Assembly: GCF_003984645.1 (NCBI RefSeq) | Contig: NZ_RWKI01000003.1 | Span: 1 to 64,000 of the forward strand | Direction: 5' to 3' | DNA length: 64,000 nt | DNA from: Variovorax sp. MHTC-1 | GTDB taxonomy: Bacteria > Pseudomonadota > Gammaproteobacteria > Burkholderiales > Burkholderiaceae_C | Part shown: positions 59,115 to 64,000 of the stretch, piece by piece | Layout of the letters: each line of letters starts with the position of its first letter | Numbering within the stretch: position 1 is the first letter of the stretch | Program-made: the position numbers and the translations under genes | Notes under the pieces: model-generated | What the model was told of the DNA's origin: nothing | Databases searched by the model: none | What the model saw: the letters and a program-made list of their open reading frames with translations, nothing else

Positions 59115-59826
59115 TCAGGTGTCTCGTCGACTGGTGATCCTCGAGGGCATCATGGGTTCCGGCAAGTCGACCACGATGCGCTCGATCGCCGCCCGCATGG
59201 AAGCGGCGCAGCGGCGCGTGCATCCCATCCACGAAAGAGTGGATCCGCACCCGATCCGCGCGACCGATGAGCTCGAGCATTGGTTCCAACCCTGGCTCGA
59301 TGAGACGCCTGAAGGGCTTATCGAGCGAAGCCTGAGGAAATGGCGCTCCTTTGTAGACACCGCGCGGGCATCCGATGCGGTGCAGCTGGTGGACGGGCAG
59401 TTGTTTCATGGCGACCTGACGAACCTCTTTCTGATGGAGGCCGAGTTCACGACCATCGCGGCCTACGCCCAGGCAGTGGCGGTGGCGATCCGCCCCCTGA
59501 ATCCGCTGTTGATCTACTTTCACCAGGACGATGTAGATCAGGCGATTCGAGTCGTCTCGGCAGAGCGCGGCGATGCGTGGGTGAAGTACCAGGTCGACTG
59601 GAAGCTGCAAGCGCCGTACAGCCGCCGGCGGAGGCTGGCCGGCATCGACGGTCTCGTTGCGCTGTACGAGGACTACCGGGCATTGACCGACAGGCTTTAT
59701 GCAAGCCTCGATCTCGCCAAACTGGCCATCGAGAACTCGCGCCGTGACTGGCCGCTCTACCATCGACTCATCTTTCGAGAATTGACCATCGGCGACGAGC
59801 CGGCCAGTATCAAATCCGACGAATGA
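59089..59826 (+). CDS. P-loop nucleotide kinase-like protein
   Basis: ATG 59089 (AAGG upstream) gives 245 residues; ATG 59065 is an alternative. The Walker A motif is in LVILEGIMGSGKSTTMRSIA. Later parts include LVDGQLFHGDLTNLFLMEAE and LIYFHQDDVDQAIRVVSAER, then a helical C-terminal half. It looks like a thymidylate- or shikimate-kinase-type fold, but I cannot name the substrate. It overlaps the GNAT gene by 26 bases and is followed 13 bp later by the dehydratase. Confidence 0.7.
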   Translation: MIRTIDSSDQVSRRLVILEGIMGSGKSTTMRSIAARMEAAQRRVHPIHERVDPHPIRATDELEHWFQPWLDETPEGLIERSLRKWRSFVDTARASDAVQLVDGQLFHGDLTNLFLMEAEFTTIAAYAQAVAVAIRPLNPLLIYFHQDDVDQAIRVVSAERGDAWVKYQVDWKLQAPYSRRRRLAGIDGLVALYEDYRALTDRLYASLDLAKLAIENSRRDWPLYHRLIFRELTIGDEPASIKSDE

Positions 59827-59839
59827 GGGCCCGCTGAAC

Positions 59840-61582
59840 ATGTCCAAAAAAGACTCCTCCAAGCCCGACGGCACCGACGAACCCTCGGGCATGCGCAAAG
59901 GCCTGACCAGCTACGGCGACCAGGACTTCTCGCTCTTCCTGCGCAAGGCCTTCATCAAGGGTGCCGGCTACACCGACGCGGCGCTCGAGCGCCCCGTGGT
60001 CGGCATCGCCAACACCGGCAGCGCCTACAACCCCTGCCACGGCAATGCGCCGCAGCTCATCGAAGCGGTGAAGCGCGGCGTGATGCTCGCCGGCGGATTG
60101 CCGATGGAATTTCCGACGATCTCCGTCCACGAGAGCTTCGCGGCGCCGACGAGCATGTACCTGCGCAACCTGATGTCGATGGACACCGAGGAGATGGTCC
60201 GCGCGCAGCCGATGGATGCGGTGGTCCTGATCGGCGGCTGCGACAAGACGGTGCCGGCACAGCTCATGGGCGCAGCGTCGGCCGGCATTCCCTCGATCCA
60301 GCTGATCACCGGATCGATGCTGACGGGCAGCCACCGCGGCGAGCGCGTCGGCGCCTGCACCGACTGCCGGCGCTACTGGGGAAAGTACCGCGCGGGCGAG
60401 ATCGACGGCGACGAAACCGCGGACGTGAACAACCAGCTGGTGGCCAGCGTGGGCACCTGCTCGGTGATGGGCACGGCCAGCACCATGGCCTGCATCGCGG
60501 AAGCGCTGGGCATGACGATGCCCGGTGGTGCCTCGCCGCCGGCCGTCACCGCCGACCGCATCCGCATCGCGGAGCAGACCGGCGCGCAGGCGGTCCGGAT
60601 CGCGCGCGACGGGTTGAGCATCGACAAGGTGCTCACGCCCGCCGCGTTCGAGAACGCGATGCGGGTGCTGCTCGCGATCGGCGGCTCGACCAACGGCATC
60701 GTGCACCTCGCGGCGATCGCAGGCCGCATGGGCCTGGACATCGACCTGCAGCTGCTCGACCGCATGGGACGCGAGACGCCCGTGCTGCTGGACCTGAAGC
60801 CCTCGGGCCAGCACTACATGGAAGACTTCCACAAGGCCGGCGGCATGGCGACGCTGCTGCGCGAACTCAAGCCCCTGCTGCGGCTCGAGGCCATGACGGT
60901 CACCGGCAGGACGCTGGGCGAGGAGATCGAGCGTGCGGGCCCGGGGTTCGTGCAGTCCGTGGTGCGCACGGCCGCCAACCCGATCTATCCGCAGGGCGGC
61001 ATCGCGGTGCTGCGCGGCAACCTGGCGCCGGGCGGGGCCATCATCAAGCAGTCCGCGGCGGATGCCGGGCTCATGGAGCATGAAGGCCGCGCGGTGGTGT
61101 TCGAAAACATCGAGGACCTGGCCCTCCGCATCGACAGCGACGATCTCGACGTCGCGCGCGACGACGTGCTGGTGCTCAAGAACATCGGCCCCAAGGGCGC
61201 GCCGGGCATGCCGGAAGCCGGCTACATCCCGATCCCGCGCAAGCTCGCGCGGGCGGGCGTGAAGGACATGGTGCGCATCTCCGACGGCCGCATGAGCGGC
61301 ACGGCCTTCGGCACCATCGTGCTGCACGTGACGCCGGAGTCGGCCATCGGCGGGCCGCTCGCGCATGTGCGCAACGGCGACCGCATCCGGCTGAGCGTGG
61401 CGAAGCGGGAGATATCGCTTCTGGTGTCGGACGACGAGCTGGCACGCCGCGCGGAGGAGTCGCCGGTGGTGGAGCCGACGGCCGAACGCGGCTATCGAAA
61501 GCTTTTTCTGCAGACGGTGATGCAGGCCGACAAGGGCGTCGACTTCGACTTTCTTTGCGCGACGAAGCCGGACGGCCGTTAA
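59840..61582 (+). CDS. IlvD/Edd-family dehydratase (sugar-acid or dihydroxy-acid type)
   Basis: The protein has 580 residues. Three cysteines that bind the [2Fe-2S] cluster in this family are visible: Cys66 in YNPCHGN, Cys134 in IGGCDKT and Cys207 in GTCSVMGTAST. SDGRMSGT near the C-terminus carries the catalytic Ser. The sequence style (GMRKGLTSYGDQDFSLFLRK, EFPTISVHESF) is that of the arabonate/xylonate-type dehydratases rather than the branched-chain IlvD. It dehydrates a 2,3-dihydroxy acid to a 2-keto acid. An aldo/keto reductase gene follows 51 bp later. Confidence 0.9.
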   Translation: MSKKDSSKPDGTDEPSGMRKGLTSYGDQDFSLFLRKAFIKGAGYTDAALERPVVGIANTGSAYNPCHGNAPQLIEAVKRGVMLAGGLPMEFPTISVHESFAAPTSMYLRNLMSMDTEEMVRAQPMDAVVLIGGCDKTVPAQLMGAASAGIPSIQLITGSMLTGSHRGERVGACTDCRRYWGKYRAGEIDGDETADVNNQLVASVGTCSVMGTASTMACIAEALGMTMPGGASPPAVTADRIRIAEQTGAQAVRIARDGLSIDKVLTPAAFENAMRVLLAIGGSTNGIVHLAAIAGRMGLDIDLQLLDRMGRETPVLLDLKPSGQHYMEDFHKAGGMATLLRELKPLLRLEAMTVTGRTLGEEIERAGPGFVQSVVRTAANPIYPQGGIAVLRGNLAPGGAIIKQSAADAGLMEHEGRAVVFENIEDLALRIDSDDLDVARDDVLVLKNIGPKGAPGMPEAGYIPIPRKLARAGVKDMVRISDGRMSGTAFGTIVLHVTPESAIGGPLAHVRNGDRIRLSVAKREISLLVSDDELARRAEESPVVEPTAERGYRKLFLQTVMQADKGVDFDFLCATKPDGR

Positions 61583-61633
61583 GCGCGCCGCGATGACTAT
61601 GATGACCTGCCGCCACCGCACCACAGCAAGACC

Positions 61634-62644
61634 ATGAGCATTCCCACCACCCGCCTGGGCCGCACCGGCCTGACCGTGTCGCGGCTCGCGCTCGGCACCA
61701 TGACCTTCGGGCTGCAGACCGACGAAGCCGTCTCGAAGCGCATCCTCGACAAGGCCACCGAGGCCGGCATCAACTTCCTCGACACCGCCGACGTCTATCC
61801 GCTCGGCGGCACGGTCGAGACCACCGGCCGCACCGAAGAGATCATCGGCCGCTGGCTGCAATCGAAGGGGCCGGGCGCGCGCAGCCGCTTCGTGCTCGCC
61901 ACCAAGGCGGTCGGCAAGGTCGGCCCGAACCCCTGGGACCAGGGCGCATCGCGCAAGCACCTGCTCGACGCCATCGACGCCTCGCTCAAGCGGCTGCAGA
62001 CCGACCACGTCGACCTCTACCAGCTCCACAGCGACGACCGCGAGACGCCGCTCGACGAGAGCCTGGAGGCGCTCGATGTGATCGTCAGGTCCGGACGCGC
62101 GCGCTACGTCGGCGTTTCCAATTTCCTGGCCTACCGGCTGGCGCGTGCGATCGGGCGCTCCGAGGTGCGCAACCTGGTGCGCTTCGTCTCGGTGCAGCCG
62201 CGTTACAGCCTGCTGTTCCGAGAGATCGAGCGCGAGCTGCTGCCGCTCGCCGGCGAAGAAGGCCTGGGCGTGATTCCGTACAACCCGCTCGCGGGCGGCC
62301 TCTTGACCGGCAAGTACAAGTACAGCGCCAAGCCCGAGGACAACACGCGCTTCACGCTCGGCACCGCGGGCACGATGTACCAGGACCGCTACTGGAACGA
62401 GCGCAGCTTTGCCACCGTCGCGCAACTGCATGCGCTGGCCGACGAGGCGGGCGTGCCGCTCGCGACCCTGGCCGTGGCGTGGGTGATGGCCAACCCGCTC
62501 GTCACCGCGCCGCTGCTCGGTGCCAGCCGGCCGGAGCAGCTCGATGCCACCCTAACCGCGGCCGACTACAAGCTGGATGCGGGGCTGAAGCAGCGGCTCG
62601 ACGAACTCACCGCCGACTACCGCAAGGGCGACGCGCCGCGCTGA
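61634..62644 (+). CDS. Aldo/keto reductase
   Basis: The protein has 336 residues of the larger AKR type. Catalytic residues appear in NFLDTADVYPLGG (Asp, Tyr), FVLATKAVGKVG (Lys) and DLYQLHSDDRETP (His). It ends with the NADPH-binding pattern GASRPEQLDATLTA. It resembles the YajO/general stress AKR branch. The extra PLGGTVETTGRTEE loop after the Tyr is slightly unusual. It may work with the dehydratase upstream or be independent. Confidence 0.9.
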   Translation: MSIPTTRLGRTGLTVSRLALGTMTFGLQTDEAVSKRILDKATEAGINFLDTADVYPLGGTVETTGRTEEIIGRWLQSKGPGARSRFVLATKAVGKVGPNPWDQGASRKHLLDAIDASLKRLQTDHVDLYQLHSDDRETPLDESLEALDVIVRSGRARYVGVSNFLAYRLARAIGRSEVRNLVRFVSVQPRYSLLFREIERELLPLAGEEGLGVIPYNPLAGGLLTGKYKYSAKPEDNTRFTLGTAGTMYQDRYWNERSFATVAQLHALADEAGVPLATLAVAWVMANPLVTAPLLGASRPEQLDATLTAADYKLDAGLKQRLDELTADYRKGDAPR

Positions 62645-62659
62645 GCGCAGCCGCCCGGC

Positions 62660-63691
62660 TCAACCGTAGCGCTGGCGCGCGAGCTCGGCTCCCGCGGCCA
62701 GCGCCTGCAGCTTCTGCAGCGCGACGGCGCGGTCCATCGGCGCCAGGCCGCAATTGGTGCAGGGCAAGAGCCTCCGCTTCGGCACATGCTGCAGCGCCTC
62801 GCCGATGGTGTCGGCCACCTGCTCGGGCGTCTCGACCACCTCGCTCGCCACGTCGATGACGCCGACCATCACGTCCTTGCCCTCGAGCAGGCGCATCAGC
62901 TGCGGCGGCACGTGCGAATGGAAGCATTCGAGGCTCACCTGCTGGATGCTGCTCTTCGCGAGCGCCGGAAACACCTGCTCGTACTGGCGCCATTCCTCGC
63001 CGAGCGTGGCCTTCCAGTCGACATTGGCCTGGATGCCATAGCCGTAGCAGATATGGACGGCCGTGGTGCAGCGCAGCCCCTGGGCCGCGCGCTCCAGCGC
63101 CCGCACGCCCCAGTCGGCGGCATCCTTCATATAGACGTTGAAGGCCGGCTCGTCGAACTGGACGATGTCGACGCCGTCGGCCTCCAGGGCCAGCGCCTCC
63201 TGGTTCAGCAGCTCGGCGAAAGCCATCGCGAGCTTCACGCGGTCGCCGTAGTGCCGGTCGGCGACTGTGTCGACGATGGTCATCGGCCCGGGCAGCGTGA
63301 ACTTGATGCGGCGCTGCGTGTGGGCGCGCAGCAGCCGGGCTTCCGCGGCGTGCACGCGGCCTTTCAACCGGAGTTCCGAAACCACCTGCGGCACCATCGC
63401 GTCGTAGCGGTTGTCGCGGATGCCCATCCTGACCTTGTGCTCGAAGTCGATGCCCTCGACATGCTCGAGGAAGCCGTGGACGAAGTGCTGGCGCGACTGT
63501 TCGCCGTCGCCGATCACGTCCAGGCCGGCGTCTTCCTGCGCCTTGATCCAGAGCAAGGTGGCATCGGCCTTGGCCTGGGCCAGCTCGTCGCCCTCCAGCT
63601 TCCAGGCCGGCCAGAGCTTGCGCGGCTCCGCCAGCCAGGCGGGCTTGGGCAGGCTGCCGGCGATGGTCGAACTGAAGAGAGGTCGGGTCAT
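62660..63691 (-). CDS. Core methionine synthase (MetE C-terminal-domain type)
   Basis: The protein has 343 residues and corresponds only to the catalytic barrel of cobalamin-independent methionine synthase. It begins LFSSTIAGSLPKPAWLAEPR and shows the zinc ligands His and Cys in VHICYGYG, Glu in SLECFHSH and the last Cys in LLPCTNCGL. The methyl-tetrahydrofolate-binding N-terminal half of full MetE is absent, as in the folate-independent core-MetE families. It converges with the aldo/keto reductase. The usual partner gene for some of these enzymes (DUF1852) is not next to it here. Confidence 0.88.
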   Translation of the reverse strand: MTRPLFSSTIAGSLPKPAWLAEPRKLWPAWKLEGDELAQAKADATLLWIKAQEDAGLDVIGDGEQSRQHFVHGFLEHVEGIDFEHKVRMGIRDNRYDAMVPQVVSELRLKGRVHAAEARLLRAHTQRRIKFTLPGPMTIVDTVADRHYGDRVKLAMAFAELLNQEALALEADGVDIVQFDEPAFNVYMKDAADWGVRALERAAQGLRCTTAVHICYGYGIQANVDWKATLGEEWRQYEQVFPALAKSSIQQVSLECFHSHVPPQLMRLLEGKDVMVGVIDVASEVVETPEQVADTIGEALQHVPKRRLLPCTNCGLAPMDRAVALQKLQALAAGAELARQRYG

Positions 63692-63714
63692 GGGGGTTCC
63701 TTGGTCAGTGGTTC

Positions 63715-64000
63715 TTATTGGATCACCTTGTCCGCCCGATGCAGCACCGAGCGCGGGATGGTGAAGCCGATGCGCTTGGCGGTTTTCAGGTTGATCAGCA
63801 GCTCGAACTTGGTCGGCTGCTCGATGGGCAGATCGGCCGGCTTGGCGCCCTTCAGGATCCGGTCGACATAGCGGGCGCCGTCCTTGCCCTCCATGCCGTA
63901 GCCGGGCCCATAGGCCATGAGACAACCGTTTTCCGCGTAGTCGCCCCGTGCGCAGATCGATGGCAATCCGTTGGCGATCGCCAGTTCGGCGATGAGTTTC
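63715..64000 (-). CDS. ABC transporter substrate-binding protein (COG2984 type), partial
   Basis: Only the C-terminal part is in the window; the gene continues past 64000. The reading is GLPSICARGDYAENGCLMAY, then ARYVDRILKGAKPADLPIEQ and PTKFELLINLKTAKRIGFTI to the stop at 63715. This is the characteristic end of the COG2984 (ABC_sub_bind) family of periplasmic binding proteins. It lies 23 bp upstream of the methionine synthase gene on the same strand; co-transcription would suggest a sulfur-compound ligand, but that is speculative. Confidence 0.85.
   Translation of the reverse strand, partial: KLIAELAIANGLPSICARGDYAENGCLMAYGPGYGMEGKDGARYVDRILKGAKPADLPIEQPTKFELLINLKTAKRIGFTIPRSVLHRADKVIQ

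Overview
The window is GC-rich proteobacterial chromosome, most like Comamonadaceae (Burkholderiales) and close to Variovorax in style. Evidence: many LysR regulators, a Bug/TctC tripartite receptor, two TRAP transporters, GNAT enzymes, FixL/FixJ-type signalling and a small secreted Ala-rich protein of a kind common in that family. I saw no rRNA, tRNA, CRISPR array, prophage or autonomous insertion sequence. The naming is from pattern recognition only; no search was run.

Layout. 0.6-4.8 kb: minus-strand Bug receptor, sulfatase, LysR and a collapsed FAD oxidase, with one operator-like sequence repeated before two of them. 5-7.7 kb: secreted protein, Tat-exported alpha/beta hydrolase, quinone-oxidoreductase relic, membrane protein. 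7.9-13.4 kb: ECF sigma/anti-sigma pair facing a secreted subtilase, an SLC13-type permease and a glycerate kinase. Four copies of one promoter sequence (GGAATA-N15-CGT[C/G]TT) tie these genes into one regulon. 13.4-17.6 kb: MOSC protein and several small or orphan genes plus an SDR relic. 17.7-22 kb: response regulator, oxalate/formate-type MFS carrier and sensor kinase. 22.4-27.9 kb: NmrA-like reductase, frameshifted oxidoreductase and LysR; then an ArsR-SRPBCC-GST operon and a GNAT gene.

28-39 kb is a catabolic block: a TRAP transporter with a type II dehydroquinase-like protein under a divergent IclR gene, followed by a LysR gene divergent from SDR, a second TRAP transporter and a split transketolase. 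39-43.4 kb: membrane protein, serine hydrolase, TrkH and TrkA. 43.4-44.6 kb is decayed sequence ending in a 272-bp nested-palindrome element that looks like a MITE. 44.6-52.7 kb is a signalling island: two histidine kinases (one with seven PAS domains and a GAF domain), a FixJ-type regulator, a lone receiver, a small conserved protein with a paralogue at 16 kb, and a truncated LuxR-type gene joined to a truncated enoyl-CoA hydratase.

52.7-64 kb: aldo/keto reductase, two GNATs, a GntR-racemase-NCS1 hydantoin-type operon with a 40-bp dyad operator, acylphosphatase, GNAT, P-loop kinase, IlvD/Edd dehydratase, aldo/keto reductase, folate-independent-type methionine synthase, and the end of an ABC substrate-binding protein running off the window. 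Long antisense ORFs throughout are high-GC shadows and are left out.
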